64,000 nt of DNA from contig NZ_JAAAMT010000007.1 of NCBI RefSeq assembly GCF_009905435.1, positions 1-64,000 on the forward strand. Direction: 5' to 3'. A program made the position numbers and the translations under genes. This DNA is from Pseudomonas sp. R5(2019). Lineage in GTDB: Bacteria; Pseudomonadota; Gammaproteobacteria; Pseudomonadales; Pseudomonadaceae. The stretch's first letter is position 1, and every line of letters starts with the position of its first letter. Below, in pieces: positions 16,645 through 26,353 of this stretch. The notes beneath the pieces were generated by a model. It ran no database searches. It was given only the letters and a program-made list of their open reading frames with translations, and was not told where the DNA came from.

Positions 16645-18780
16645 TCAAACCCGGAACTGGTCCATCAGCTTGAGTTGCTGGGAAGAGAGGTTGTCCAGTT
16701 GGCTGCTCACCTGAGCGGCTTGCGCGGCCTGCCCGGTGAGGGTTTCGGTCACGCCGCGGATGGCCGAGACGTTGCGGTTGACCTCCTCTGCCACCGCACT
16801 TTGCTGCTCGGCAGCGCTGGCGATCTGCAGGTTCATGTCGCTGATCACGGTGACCGCTTCGCTGATCTTGTCCAGCGCCTGCACCGCCTGGTTGATCTGT
16901 TCGGCATTGGCCTGGGCCTTGCCGTGGCTGGAGTGCATGGTCGCCACCACCCCGCGGGTGTTGCCCTGAATGCGCTCAATCACCTGGCGGATTTCTTCTA
17001 CCGAATCCTGGGTGCGACGGGCGAGGTTGCGCACCTCATCGGCGACCACGGCAAAGCCGCGCCCGCTTTCACCGGCACGAGCGGCTTCGATGGCGGCGTT
17101 CAAGGCCAGCAAGTTGGTCTGTTCGGCGATGCTGCGGATCACTTCCAGCACCGAGCCGATCTGTTCGCTGTTGACCGCCAGGGTCTCGACTTCGACGACT
17201 GCCTTGCTGACCTCTTCGGCCAGCTGTTTGATGTCGCGGGTGCTGCGCTCGATGATCGCCATGCCATCGCGGGCCGACTGGTCGGCGCCGCGGGCAGCGC
17301 TGGCGGCATTCGAGGCGCTGTTGGCAACGTCATGGGCGGTGGCGCTCATTTCGTTGGAGGCGGTGGCCACTTGATCGATTTCGCGGAACTGGATCTGCAT
17401 GCCATCGCTGGTCTTGCGTGCGATCAGCGAAGACTGGTCTGCCGTGGCTCGCGCTTCGGTGATGCTTTGCTTGATCTGGGCAATGGTCGGTTGCAGCTTG
17501 TCGAGGAAGCGGTTGAACCCGCCGACCAGCTCGCCCAGTTCATCGCGCTTGCTGTAATTGAGGCGCTGGGTCAGGTCGCCTTCGCCACTGGCGATGTCCT
17601 TGAGCATGGCCGCCACACGGTTGATCGGCCGCGTCACGCCCGACGCGGTCAGCCACATCAGCAGCACGCCACCGAGGCCTGCGAGGGTCGCCAGCAAAAT
17701 GGCTTTGAGCGTACCGGCAGCCTGGGCCTTATCGAGCATGCCCTGCAGCTTGACCGAGTCAGCCAGCAGCACCTGCTCGGGCAGGTCGATGACGATGCCC
17801 CAGGTCCGGCCGCCAGGGATCGGTACCACCGGGTAAATCGCGCGGATGATCTCGCCCTGCTTGAGGATGCTTGGCGCACCGTTGCTCAGGGTTTGCAGGG
17901 CTTGTTTGCCGTCGCTGCCCAGCACCTGTTCGATGCCTTTGCCGACGTTGCTGGCGTCATTGCTGTTGGCGGCCAGCAACCCGGAGCTGGCGACGATCAG
18001 CATGTGCCCGGCACCGTCGAAAAGTGCTTGCTGCGAGGCCCGGGAGGTGGCTTGCAGGCTGTCGAGTGACAGGTCGATACCGGCCACGGCGATGACTTTG
18101 CCAGCGGCCAGCACGGGCACGGCGATGCTGGTCATCAATACGGTCTTGCCGCCCACGGTATCGGAATAAGGTTCCATCAGACACGCTTGAGCACTGTTGC
18201 GCGCGCAGGTGTACCAGACGTTGTACGGCGTGCCGCTGAGGTTGAGTTCGGTCTTGGTCAGGTCGGCCTCGACGATCGGCGTGTTCAGCGAGGTTCCCTG
18301 GGCACGGCTCCAGTAGCTGCCGAAGCGGCCCGAGTCATTACCGCGCAGGCCGTCGCCTTTGAACTCGGCGTCTTTGCCATCCAGCGCATTGGGCTCGGAG
18401 GCCATCCAGATCCCCAGTACGCCCGGGTTGCGATCGAAGGTGGTCTTCAGGCTGCGATTGATTTCTTCACGCAGGGCGCCGGCGTCTACGCCACGGTTCT
18501 GGCCGAGGGTGCGCAGATCTTGGATGTGATCGGCGAGGGCAGTGACCACCAGCAGGCTTTCGTTGAATGTCTTCTGCATTCTCACGGCGTTTTCCGCCGC
18601 TTTGGCCTGCAGCAGGTTTTCTACGCTGCTGGTCAGCATCTTCGAGCTGGCCTGGCTGACCAGTTCATTGTTCTGCCGGGTTTGATAAAGGTTTATCCCC
18701 TCCACCAGGGCAACCACGCCGAGCAGGCACAGGCCAGAGAGCAGGACGATTTTCAGGCGAATCGAAAGCGTGTCGAACAT
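16645..18780 (-). CDS. methyl-accepting chemotaxis protein with dCache-type sensor
   Basis: A 711-residue chemoreceptor. A transmembrane helix (residues about 8-30) is followed by a large periplasmic region of about 340 residues of the double Cache type ([64 protein letters not shown]). A second transmembrane helix, a HAMP domain (residues about 390-440) and a cytoplasmic coiled-coil domain with the tip [38 protein letters not shown] complete it. I start at [16 protein letters not shown] (18780), since the longer frame begins with unlikely sequence. The size resembles the polyamine/histamine receptors McpU and TlpQ, but the ligand cannot be read here. Next to arcD, an amino-acid or amine ligand would make sense. 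Confidence 0.93.
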   Translation of the reverse strand: MFDTLSIRLKIVLLSGLCLLGVVALVEGINLYQTRQNNELVSQASSKMLTSSVENLLQAKAAENAVRMQKTFNESLLVVTALADHIQDLRTLGQNRGVDAGALREEINRSLKTTFDRNPGVLGIWMASEPNALDGKDAEFKGDGLRGNDSGRFGSYWSRAQGTSLNTPIVEADLTKTELNLSGTPYNVWYTCARNSAQACLMEPYSDTVGGKTVLMTSIAVPVLAAGKVIAVAGIDLSLDSLQATSRASQQALFDGAGHMLIVASSGLLAANSNDASNVGKGIEQVLGSDGKQALQTLSNGAPSILKQGEIIRAIYPVVPIPGGRTWGIVIDLPEQVLLADSVKLQGMLDKAQAAGTLKAILLATLAGLGGVLLMWLTASGVTRPINRVAAMLKDIASGEGDLTQRLNYSKRDELGELVGGFNRFLDKLQPTIAQIKQSITEARATADQSSLIARKTSDGMQIQFREIDQVATASNEMSATAHDVANSASNAASAARGADQSARDGMAIIERSTRDIKQLAEEVSKAVVEVETLAVNSEQIGSVLEVIRSIAEQTNLLALNAAIEAARAGESGRGFAVVADEVRNLARRTQDSVEEIRQVIERIQGNTRGVVATMHSSHGKAQANAEQINQAVQALDKISEAVTVISDMNLQIASAAEQQSAVAEEVNRNVSAIRGVTETLTGQAAQAAQVSSQLDNLSSQQLKLMDQFRV

Positions 18781-18908
18781 GGGTGTTCTCGCAAATGGAT
18801 GGGCCGAAAGGTGGGGAAGCGTCGAGCCTCCAATCGCCAGATCCATTTAGCGCCGTCAGGGCATCGGCCAATTCAGACAGAACCTGAATTTGTGCCGATG
18901 AGCGGTCT

Positions 18909-19301
18909 TCAGCTGTTTAGCGCGGGGGTTTCCGGGCGTGACCAGATCCACAGGTTGCCCAGCAGCATGCCGCCAATGGCGGCCAGCATCGTCCAGTGGT
19001 GTTCCAGCAGCGTCAGCATGATTCCGGCGCAGATCAGCATGCTGAGGGTGGCGCTGACCTTGGCTTTGCGAGCGATGACTTTGCCGTTGCGCCAATTGAA
19101 CAGCATGGGGCCGAACAGCCGGTGATTTTCCAGCCAGGCGCTCAGGCGCGGCGAGCTGCGGGTCGCGGCCCAGGCAGCGAGGAGGATGAATTCGGTGGTG
19201 GGCAGGCCTGGAACGACGATGGCGATCAGGCCGATGGCGAGGCTTGAGTAGGCGAGCAGGCCGAAAAGCAGGCGGGAGAGTTTTGAGCGTTGTTCAGGCA
19301 T
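18909..19301 (-). CDS. DUF454 (YbaN-like) inner membrane protein
   Basis: A 130-residue membrane protein. The N-terminal hydrophobic segment LLFGLLAYSSLAIGLIAIVVPGLPTTEFILLAAWAATRSSPRLSAWL is the hallmark of the DUF454/YbaN family, and two further hydrophobic segments follow near the C terminus. The function is unknown. In several pseudomonads a DUF454 gene lies beside heme or iron uptake genes, as here (hemO lies 162 bp upstream, with a repeat between), but no role can be assigned. Confidence 0.88.
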   Translation of the reverse strand: MPEQRSKLSRLLFGLLAYSSLAIGLIAIVVPGLPTTEFILLAAWAATRSSPRLSAWLENHRLFGPMLFNWRNGKVIARKAKVSATLSMLICAGIMLTLLEHHWTMLAAIGGMLLGNLWIWSRPETPALNS

Positions 19302-19356
19302 GTTTCAACCGTTCTCTGCCGCCGTGCTTGTGCTTTTGATCTTGCTTTTGATCTTA

Positions 19357-19440
19357 TGTGGGAGCGGATTTATCCGCGAATCGCTGCGGTGTGTCAGGCA
19401 AACAGCTGTGAAGCTATTCGCGGATGAATCCGCTCCCACA
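19357..19440. repeat. inverted repeat, TGTGGGAGCGGATTT family (copy 4)
   Basis: TGTGGGAGCGGATTTATCCG and CGGATGAATCCGCTCCCACA flank a 44-base middle. It lies in the gap between hemO and the DUF454 gene, both on the minus strand, and could end or attenuate the heme operon message. Confidence 0.86.
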
Positions 19441-19463
19441 AGGACCGCGTGCGTCTGACTGAA

Positions 19464-20075
19464 TCAGACTGGCTCTGCCTGAGCGGGTGCGTACACCTGT
19501 TCAAGCAACACGGTAAACCGCTCGAACGCCGCTACGGCACCGCGCTCGACATCAGCCTCTTGCTGCTCGTTGAATGTCAGCCCGTCGAGGGTGCGGATGA
19601 ACTGTTTCCAGCCTTCAGCGCGGCCACCCGCCGGCTCGCCCAGGTGGCGGGCACCGAAGGTCTCGCTCAGTTCCAGGGCCACAGCGCGCTTGATCAAAAA
19701 GGCGGCGCCCAGTTTGGAGCCTTCGGAAACGAAAATCCAACCCAGTGCTTCGGCAATCGACGGCTGTTGCACCGCGCCTGGCACGGCAGGAGGCACTTCG
19801 GTGCCGAGGTCCGCGAGGTCGGCCCTGGCCTGTTCGGCGCGGCAACGCTCTGGCAGATCCGGGACGATGGCGGCCAGTTGCGGGTCGTTGTACAGCGCTT
19901 GCAGCTCGGATTGGAACAGGTACTGGGCAACGACGAAGAGAGCGAAGTTTTCGCGGGTTTCGAACGGTGCGTGCGACTTCACCAACTGATCGAGTTTCCC
20001 GTGCGGGGCGTGAGTCAGCTGGTTCAGGCGTTGCGAGCGCAGGCTGGCGCGTTCGGCGGAGGAGTGGGCGGTCAT
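19464..20075 (-). CDS. hemO: biliverdin-producing heme oxygenase
   Basis: A 203-residue enzyme of the bacterial heme oxygenase family (HemO/PigA-like), which opens heme to biliverdin, CO and free iron. The proximal heme ligand should be the His in QLTHAPHGKLDQLVKSHAPF near the N terminus; the distal-helix region is EALGWIFVSEGSKLGAAFLIKRA. ATG 20075 has AAGGA 6 bp upstream and is preferred to an upstream TTG. It lies 97 bp after the TonB receptor gene on the same strand, so import and degradation of heme are probably expressed together. Confidence 0.92.
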   Translation of the reverse strand: MTAHSSAERASLRSQRLNQLTHAPHGKLDQLVKSHAPFETRENFALFVVAQYLFQSELQALYNDPQLAAIVPDLPERCRAEQARADLADLGTEVPPAVPGAVQQPSIAEALGWIFVSEGSKLGAAFLIKRAVALELSETFGARHLGEPAGGRAEGWKQFIRTLDGLTFNEQQEADVERGAVAAFERFTVLLEQVYAPAQAEPV

Positions 20076-20172
20076 GGGCAATCCTTGAGGTATTCGGGGC
20101 GCTTTGTGACTAGACGTTTGAGCCGCAAAGCAGCGTAAAAAAACACGGCAGCCGTGACCGCCGTGTTGTCGG

Positions 20173-22782
20173 TCAGATATCCCAGACCACGTTGACGGAG
20201 AAGTTGCGGCCCGGCTCTGTCAGGCGATCGAGGTTGGCCGGGTTGACCGTGCCAGCCTCACCGACGCCGTCGTAGCCGCGCACGTCATCCCACAGCCAGT
20301 ATTTCTTGTCGGTCACGTTGTAGAGACCGGCGTTGACGGTCACATCGTCGGTGACTTTGTAGTAACCGGTCAGGTCAAGCACGCCAAAGCCCGGGGTCTT
20401 GAACTGGCTGCTGGTGCCGTCCGGGGCCTTGAAGGCGCTGTCGTCGACGCGGTCCTTGCGCTTGACCAGGGTCCAGCTGGCCAGCGCGCCGTAGTTCGCC
20501 TGTTCATAGCCCAGGCCAAATACGCCAGTGAGCGGGTTGATGCTGTTGATCGGCTCGCCGGTGTCGTTGTTGCGACCGTACAGGTAAGAGACCGAACCCC
20601 GGGTGTAGAGGCCTTGCGGCGCGCCGAAGGTGTCCAGGTTCAAGCGGCCCTTGAGCTCGACGCCCTTGATGGTGGCGTGCTTGATGTTGTTGGTCTGGAA
20701 CACGGTGGCCAGGGAGCCTGGGGCGACAGCGTCTTCGTTGATGAAGTCGCGGTACTTGTTATAGAACACCGCCACGTCGAAGTTGCCGGCGTCGAAGTTG
20801 CCGCGCAGACCGGTTTCATAGCTTTTGCTTTTTTCCGGCTCCAGGTCCGAGTTGGGCTCGACCACGTAGCCTGCATCAAGGTTTTCGAAGCGGCCATACA
20901 GCGCCTTGGCCGATGGCGTGCGGAAGCCTTCGGCGTACTGCCCGTAAGCGGTGTAGTTGTCGTTAAAGGTGTAGGTCACGCCGAACTTGGGCGAGAGGCG
21001 GTGCCAGGTCTTGCTGTCGTCGTTGACGTCGTAGGCATTGTCCGGGTTGACGGTACGCAGGAACTCTTCAGTCAGATGGGGCTTGAGTTCGGTGTAGTCG
21101 TAGCGTGCGCCCGGCATGAAGGTCCATTGGTTCCAGCGGATTTCGTCCTGGGCGAACAGGCTGTAGGTGTTGATGGTCGGGTCCGGGAAGTCACTGGATT
21201 TTTCCAGGCGGTCGCTGGGGCTGTCGGCGCCCGCGCCGGTGCAACCGACGCCGGCCTTCACGCAGGTACCGGCACCGCTGCGCGAGCCCGTCACTTTTTG
21301 CTGTTTCAGGGTCGTGCCATAGGTCAGCAGGTGGTCGGTGCCTTCAATGCTGAAGGCTTTGTCCAGTTGCGCGTCGAAGACCCACTGACGGTCCTTGTAG
21401 GTGGTATCGCGGGTGCGCAGCACTTCCCGCACGAACGGCGAATACAGCTCTTCGGTGGACTGGTCGGTCTTGCCGATCTGGTAGTTCAGGCTCCACTTCA
21501 TGTGGTCGGCGAACGGGCTGCTGAAGGCAAAGTCGTGTTCGAGGCCGAAGCGCTCGCGGGTCACGGTTTCATTGCCGGTGCGCGACTTGTACATGCCCAG
21601 CCCGCGGCCGGAGGTGAACGGGCCACCCACGGCGCTCAACTGATCGGAGTCGCGATCATCCTTGTAGTTTTCGTAGGTGAAACCCAGGCGCGCATCGTCG
21701 GCGTAGTTCCAGCCCAGCTTGGCCAGCACGTTGGTGGTGCGCACATCTTGCGGGTTGGCCTCGGTGCGGGCCAGCCCCGTGCCACCGGTGCTGCCATAGG
21801 ATTCGGTCTCGTGGCCGGTGCGCTGGCTCAGGTGCAGCAAGCCGTCGAAGTAGTCCAGCCGGCCGGCGACAGTCGCCGATTTCAGCCAGCTGTCATCGGC
21901 CCAGCTGTAGCCGGTCTTGAGCCGTGCGCCAACGTCCTGGCCCGGCTTGATGATGTCGGAGGGGTTGAGGGTGAAGTAGCTTACGGCGCCGCCGATGGCG
22001 CTGCTGCCGTAAAGCACCGAGGCCGGGCCGCGGAGAATTTCGACGCGTTTGACGATTTCCGGGTCGACGTAATTGCGCTGGGTCTGGGCGTACGGGCCGT
22101 TGAAGAAGCTGTCCGGTACCGACACCCCGTCGATCTGGGTCAGGATCCGGTCGCCATCGATACCGCGGATGTTGTAGCCGTTCAGGCCGCTGCGCTGGCC
22201 AGTGCCGGCCACCGAGACGCCGGGCTCATAGCGCACCAGATCCTTGATGTCATTGACGTTCTGGCGGTCCAGCTGCTGGCGCTCGACCACCGTCACGGTG
22301 GCGGGCACCTGGTTGATGTCCTGAGCCTGGCGGGTGGCGCTGACGGTCATTTGTTGCAGGTTGATCGCGGCGCTCGAAGTGCGGCGCTCCAGCACCACGT
22401 TGTTGCTGCCGATCTTGCGGTAGCTCAGTTGCGTACCGACCAACAGGTGCTCAAGGGCTTTCTCGGGCGCGAGCGAGCCCTGTACGCCCGGCGAGGCAAC
22501 ACCTTCAGCCAGTTCCGCCGGCAGCCCCACCTGCCAGCCGGTCACGGCAGTAAAGGCGTTCAGCGCGGACACCAGCGGCTGCTGGCTGATGGCGAAGCGG
22601 TAGTCGCCCATCTTGCGCGTCGCGGCTTCCTGGGTTGCCATCACCGGCATCGCGGGCAGCATGGCCGTGGCAATGGCCAGCGCCAGCAGCGACGCGGGAG
22701 CGGCCCTGGTCTTGAAGGGTCGGCTGTTGGCGCTGGTTTCAGCGCAGGTGTGGCTCGATTGACGATTGCAACCTGTGGACAT
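20173..22782 (-). CDS. hxuA: TonB-dependent heme/hemophore receptor with signalling domain
   Basis: An 869-residue outer-membrane receptor. The N terminus has a signal peptide (SLLALAIATAMLPAMPVMA) and a secretin/TonB short N-terminal (STN) signalling domain (YRFAISQQPLVSALNAFTAVTGWQVGLP), then a plug (GYNIRGIDGDRILTQIDGVSVPDSF) and a beta-barrel ending in Ile. The motif pair FRTPSAKALYGRF and PNSDLEPEKSKSYE matches the FRAP/NPNL region of heme receptors. The STN domain and the sigma/anti-sigma genes just upstream mark it as a cell-surface signalling receptor like HxuA of P. aeruginosa. The symbol rests on this architecture. I start at MSTGCNRQSS (22782), since upstream residues look like an untranslated leader. 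Confidence 0.9.
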   Translation of the reverse strand: MSTGCNRQSSHTCAETSANSRPFKTRAAPASLLALAIATAMLPAMPVMATQEAATRKMGDYRFAISQQPLVSALNAFTAVTGWQVGLPAELAEGVASPGVQGSLAPEKALEHLLVGTQLSYRKIGSNNVVLERRTSSAAINLQQMTVSATRQAQDINQVPATVTVVERQQLDRQNVNDIKDLVRYEPGVSVAGTGQRSGLNGYNIRGIDGDRILTQIDGVSVPDSFFNGPYAQTQRNYVDPEIVKRVEILRGPASVLYGSSAIGGAVSYFTLNPSDIIKPGQDVGARLKTGYSWADDSWLKSATVAGRLDYFDGLLHLSQRTGHETESYGSTGGTGLARTEANPQDVRTTNVLAKLGWNYADDARLGFTYENYKDDRDSDQLSAVGGPFTSGRGLGMYKSRTGNETVTRERFGLEHDFAFSSPFADHMKWSLNYQIGKTDQSTEELYSPFVREVLRTRDTTYKDRQWVFDAQLDKAFSIEGTDHLLTYGTTLKQQKVTGSRSGAGTCVKAGVGCTGAGADSPSDRLEKSSDFPDPTINTYSLFAQDEIRWNQWTFMPGARYDYTELKPHLTEEFLRTVNPDNAYDVNDDSKTWHRLSPKFGVTYTFNDNYTAYGQYAEGFRTPSAKALYGRFENLDAGYVVEPNSDLEPEKSKSYETGLRGNFDAGNFDVAVFYNKYRDFINEDAVAPGSLATVFQTNNIKHATIKGVELKGRLNLDTFGAPQGLYTRGSVSYLYGRNNDTGEPINSINPLTGVFGLGYEQANYGALASWTLVKRKDRVDDSAFKAPDGTSSQFKTPGFGVLDLTGYYKVTDDVTVNAGLYNVTDKKYWLWDDVRGYDGVGEAGTVNPANLDRLTEPGRNFSVNVVWDI

Positions 22783-22900
22783 CAAAAGCGTTCCCTGTGG
22801 CGCGAATGTTAGAGTGATGCGCTGACTCAAAATGCGAATCAGTTGCATTGGCTGTAACGAGACGAACCAACCGGGACAATCGCGTAAAAAAACTTTCGAA

Positions 22901-23866
22901 TCAGTTGAGAATGACCAGCGCTGGATATTCCTGCAGCCTGGCCGAGGTGATGTGCGCCAGCGAGCGGACCACGTCCAGCGGTTGGTCGAGGCGATAGTTG
23001 CCGGTGACGGCGACGTTTTGCAGTGTGTCGTTGGTGTTGATGATCCAGCCCGGGTAATAGCGCTGCAGCTCGGCCAGCACCTGGCTCAACGGGCAGTTCT
23101 CGAACACCAGGCGACCCTTGACCCAGGCCAGGTCCTTGGCCGGGTCGAGCCGTTCGCGCTGGCTGAAACCGTCGGGCCCGACGCGGATGCTGTCGCCGGC
23201 GTTCAGGCGGATGCGCTGGTCGGTGTTGGCGTGCAACTCGACATTGCCGCGCTGCACGCGCACCTGCGCCTCGCCGTCGAGAAAGCGCACGGCAAAATCG
23301 GTGTCGTGCACGCTGGCGCGAACCGGGCCGGCCAGCACTTCCAGCGGTTGCTGGCGGCTGTCGTCGACTTCGAAGAACGCTTCACCCTGGTACAGCCGAG
23401 CCTTGCGTTGCCGGGCGTCGATCTGGCTGGAGAACGCCGAGTTGGTGTTGAGCAGCACCTTGGAGCCGTCATCCAGCTGCAAGCGCTGGCGCTCGCCCAC
23501 CACGGTCAGATGGTCGGCTTGCAAGCGCATCGGCACATTGCCGAAGCTGACCAGCCCGAGCACCAGCAGCGCGGCGGTGGCCAATGGCTTCCAATGTGGG
23601 CGCAAGCGCCGCAGCAGGGTGGAGCGGTGGTTCTGTTGCAGGGTGAGCGCGGCTTGCTGTACCGGCACGCCGTTCCAGAGGGCGTCGGCCTGAGCGAAGG
23701 CGAGCGCATTGGTGGGGTCGGCGTCAAGCCAGTGTTCGAAGGCTTCGCTATCGCTGGGGGTCGGGCACTGCAGCCGAATCAGCCAGTCCATGGCCTCGTC
23801 CATCGCGCGCGCGTTAGCGACGAGCGGGTCCGGGACCTCTGGTCGTGATGGGGCGTTATCGGTCAC
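22901..23866 (-). CDS. hxuR: FecR-type anti-sigma factor
   Basis: A 321-residue transmembrane regulator. The cytoplasmic N terminus (AMDEAMDWLIRLQCPTPSDSEAFEHWLDADPTNALAFAQADALW) binds the ECF sigma factor. A single transmembrane segment (PLATAALLVLGLVSFG) follows, and the periplasmic FecR domain (VVGERQRLQLDDGSKVLLNTNSAF) contacts the receptor STN domain and ends with a short STN-like fold. The GTG at 23866 has AAGGA 6 bp upstream and fits better than the GTG 27 bp earlier. It is the middle gene of a sigma-antisigma-receptor trio. Confidence 0.91.
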   Translation of the reverse strand: MTDNAPSRPEVPDPLVANARAMDEAMDWLIRLQCPTPSDSEAFEHWLDADPTNALAFAQADALWNGVPVQQAALTLQQNHRSTLLRRLRPHWKPLATAALLVLGLVSFGNVPMRLQADHLTVVGERQRLQLDDGSKVLLNTNSAFSSQIDARQRKARLYQGEAFFEVDDSRQQPLEVLAGPVRASVHDTDFAVRFLDGEAQVRVQRGNVELHANTDQRIRLNAGDSIRVGPDGFSQRERLDPAKDLAWVKGRLVFENCPLSQVLAELQRYYPGWIINTNDTLQNVAVTGNYRLDQPLDVVRSLAHITSARLQEYPALVILN

Positions 23867-23977
23867 GGGTGTTCCTTGGCAGTGTCTGTGCACTTTCTTG
23901 TTGTGTTTTGGGTTACCGGAAATGGCAAAAGATTATCAACGCCAGGCGCGCAGGCGGGAAGCAAAACGATGGTCGGT

Positions 23978-24514
23978 TTATTCCGGCTTGTTCCCGGCAG
24001 CAGGGTCCAGGCGATCGGCCACGCCCATACAGATGGCCATGATCAGCTTGAGTTCCTTCTGCACGGTGCTGGCGGAAACCTGAAGCTGTTCGGCGATCTC
24101 CAGGTAACTGGCGCCCTGAAGGCGGCTGAGGATGAAGATTTGCTGCTGACGCGGGGTCAACTGCGACAGGCTTACGCTCAGGCGTTTGAGCAGCTGTTCG
24201 GCATGAGCGGCGTCTTCGGGAGTGTTGGCCGGTGCGGCCACGCTCTGGACGATTTCCGTCGGCACGTCCTCGACCATGGTCCGCGCATGCAGGCGGCGGG
24301 CGCGCAGGTGATCGAGCGCCAGATTGCGCGCGGTCTGGAATACGAAAGGTTCAAGATGATCGATGGATCGCTCGCCGAGGGCCCGGGTAACCCGCAGGTA
24401 GGTTTCCTGCAGGAGGTCTTCGGCGGTGCTGGGGTTTTGCACCATGCGTTGCAGCGTGCGCAGCAGGCTCAAGCGTTGGGCGAGAAAAACAGTGTTGAAG
24501 TGTGACTGACTCAC
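23978..24514 (-). CDS. hxuI: FecI-type ECF RNA polymerase sigma factor
   Basis: A 178-residue extracytoplasmic-function sigma factor. Region 2 is AEDLLQETYLRVTRALGERSIDHLEPFVFQTARNLALDHLRARRL, and region 4 is LSQLTPRQQQIFILSRLQGASYLEIAEQLQVSASTVQKELKLIM. The start is a GTG with AGGT upstream. It should direct transcription of the receptor gene when heme is bound outside. A Fur-box-like palindrome lies 27 bp upstream of the start codon, so the sigma factor is probably repressed by iron. Confidence 0.92.
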   Translation of the reverse strand: MSQSHFNTVFLAQRLSLLRTLQRMVQNPSTAEDLLQETYLRVTRALGERSIDHLEPFVFQTARNLALDHLRARRLHARTMVEDVPTEIVQSVAAPANTPEDAAHAEQLLKRLSVSLSQLTPRQQQIFILSRLQGASYLEIAEQLQVSASTVQKELKLIMAICMGVADRLDPAAGNKPE

Positions 24515-24540
24515 AGCGATACCTGACCCGTTATGAGCTA

Positions 24541-24557
24541 ATGATAATGCTTATCAT
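24541..24557 (-). promoter_or_regulatory. Fur box upstream of the heme sigma factor gene
   Basis: ATGATAATGCTTATCAT has perfect 7-bp arms (ATGATAA/TTATCAT) and matches the core of the Fur consensus GATAATGATAATCATTATC. Its location 27-43 bp before the sigma factor start supports iron repression of the signalling cascade. Confidence 0.75.
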
Positions 24558-24602
24558 CCGTGTCATTGGTCAAGCATTCTCTGTGAGTCAGCCTCAAAGG
24601 CC

Positions 24603-25067
24603 TCAGCGACGTGCGTTCAGATAGGCGTCGTAATCCGGGATCCGATAGTCGTGGGCCTGGTCCAGCAAGGCGCTGGCAAGCAGGTAGCCGGCGGTGGCTT
24701 CGTTAGTGGCCATCGGAATGTTCCAGACCGCCGCCACCCGCAGCAACGCCTTGATATCCGGGTCGTGGGGCTGCGGTTCGAACGGGTCCCAGAAGAACAC
24801 CAGCATGTCCACCGTTCGCTCGGCGATGCGTGCGCCGAGCTGTTGGTCGCCGCCCAGCGGGCCGCTGAGCATGCTTTCGATCGGCAGCGCCAGGCGCTTT
24901 TCCAGCAGCTTGCCGGTGGTGCCGGTGGCCAGCAGGTGATGGCGGGCCAACTGCTCGCGGTGGCGCGTGGCCCAGTCGAGCAAAAAGCCCTTGCAGTGAT
25001 CGTGGGCCACCAGCGCGATGCGCTTGCGCGCCGGCAAGGTGGCGGTGGTGAAGGTGATACCGATCAT
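24603..25067 (-). CDS. mgsA: methylglyoxal synthase
   Basis: A 154-residue enzyme that turns dihydroxyacetone phosphate into methylglyoxal and phosphate, a bypass that frees phosphate when sugar phosphates build up. Family segments are visible: RIALVAHDHCKGFLLDWATRH, ATGTTGKLLEK, SGPLGGDQQLGARIAE, and DMLVFFWDPFEPQPHDPDIKALLR, which carries the catalytic Asp region. I favour ATG 25067 (MIGITF, GGA 6 bp upstream). An in-frame ATG at 25091 overlaps the gap stop (ATGA) and could be used by translational coupling. Placing it straight after gap puts two competing triose-phosphate outlets in one transcript. Confidence 0.92.
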   Translation of the reverse strand: MIGITFTTATLPARKRIALVAHDHCKGFLLDWATRHREQLARHHLLATGTTGKLLEKRLALPIESMLSGPLGGDQQLGARIAERTVDMLVFFWDPFEPQPHDPDIKALLRVAAVWNIPMATNEATAGYLLASALLDQAHDYRIPDYDAYLNARR

Positions 25068-25087
25068 GGGTGTTCCAGGCGTGGTGG

Positions 25088-26089
25088 TCATTGGGCGTTG
25101 CACAGCGCCAGGCAGTTATCCAGCATGCGGTTGGAGAAGCCCCACTCGTTGTCGTACCAGGCCAGTACCTTGAGCAGCTTGCCGTTGGCTTTGGTGTGGC
25201 TGGCATCGAAGATCGATGACAGCGGGTTGTGGTTGAAGTCGCACGACACCAGCGGCAGGGTGTTGTAGCCGAGGATTTTCGAGTGCTTGCTGGCTTCCTT
25301 GAGCAGCGCGTTGACCTCATCGGCGGTGGCCTGCTGCTTGAGGTTGACGGTCAAGTCCACCAGCGACACATTGATCACCGGCACCCGCACGGCCATGCCG
25401 GTGAGTTTGCCGGCCAGTTCCGGCAGCACCAGGCCAACCGCTTCGGCGGCGCCAGTCTTGCTCGGGATCATCGACTGGGTGGCCGAGCGGGCGCGGTACG
25501 GGTCGGTGTGGTAAACGTCGGTCAGCCCCTGATCGTTGGTGTAGGCATGAATGGTGGTCATCAGGCCTTGTTCGATGCCCAGCTCGCGGTGCAGGACCTG
25601 GGCCACCGGCGCCAGGCAGTTGGTGGTGCAGGAGGCATTGGAGATGATCCGGTGCGATTGGCGCAGAATGTCGTGATTGACGCCATACACCACGGTGGCG
25701 TCGGCACCCTTGGCCGGGGCCGAGATGATCACTTTGCGCGCACCGGCAGTAAGATGCGCGGCGGCTTTGTTGCGATCGGTGAACAGCCCCGTGCATTCGA
25801 ACACCACATCAACGGCTTCGGCTTTCCACGGCAACTCTGCCGGGTTGCGAATGGCGCTGACCGCAATCCGGTCACCATTGACCGTCAGGCTCTCCTGGTC
25901 GAACTCTACACTGGCGTCGAAGATCCCATGCACACTGTCGTACTTGAGCAGGTGGGCATTGATTGCGCTGTCGCCCAGGTCATTGATGGCGACGACTTGC
26001 AGGTCTTGACGGTAGCCTTGGGTATAGAGTGCGCGAAGGACGTTGCGGCCAATGCGGCCAAAGCCATTGATAGCGATACGAAGCGTCAT
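25088..26089 (-). CDS. gap: glyceraldehyde-3-phosphate dehydrogenase, type I
   Basis: A 333-residue NAD-dependent enzyme. The N-terminal Rossmann motif is [18 protein letters not shown], and the active-site cysteine is Cys154 in [12 protein letters not shown]. It oxidises glyceraldehyde-3-phosphate from the Entner-Doudoroff pathway to 1,3-bisphosphoglycerate. It is divergent from edd, with a HexR box between the two genes, which fits co-induction of glucose catabolism by 2-keto-3-deoxy-6-phosphogluconate. Confidence 0.97.
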   Translation of the reverse strand: MTLRIAINGFGRIGRNVLRALYTQGYRQDLQVVAINDLGDSAINAHLLKYDSVHGIFDASVEFDQESLTVNGDRIAVSAIRNPAELPWKAEAVDVVFECTGLFTDRNKAAAHLTAGARKVIISAPAKGADATVVYGVNHDILRQSHRIISNASCTTNCLAPVAQVLHRELGIEQGLMTTIHAYTNDQGLTDVYHTDPYRARSATQSMIPSKTGAAEAVGLVLPELAGKLTGMAVRVPVINVSLVDLTVNLKQQATADEVNALLKEASKHSKILGYNTLPLVSCDFNHNPLSSIFDASHTKANGKLLKVLAWYDNEWGFSNRMLDNCLALCNAQ

Positions 26090-26154
26090 ACGGGTACCTC
26101 ATGTCGGATCGGTGAGCCCTGAAGCAGGGAAAACCCTCACTGAATCTGATTTTG

Positions 26155-26169
26155 TTGTTGGAATTACAA
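26155..26169. promoter_or_regulatory. HexR operator between gap and edd
   Basis: TTGT-TGGAATT-ACAA is an exact match to the TTGT-N7-ACAA pattern described for pseudomonad HexR. It lies 66 bp before gap and 185 bp before edd, so one site may serve both divergent promoters. The rest of the 26090-26353 gap is AT-rich near the box and holds a small palindrome, CCGACTGGTCGG. Confidence 0.75.
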
Positions 26170-26353
26170 GATTATTCGTAAAAAAATAGAAAACAAGCCT
26201 TTTTAGTGGCAATATTTTGTTCAACAAACAACGAGTGACCGACTGGTCGGCCCCCTCGGTCGACTCGGACCCCTTGTCTTGAGCCTAGGCGGCGAAAGGC
26301 AGAAAGGGAAACCCGTGCCGAAAAGGTCACCCCCATAGCCTGGAGTTCAACAC

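Noticed and set aside
20614..22812. 732-codon plus-strand open frame opposite the TonB receptor
   Set aside because: High GC leaves long antisense frames open; the receptor on the minus strand has full domain structure.
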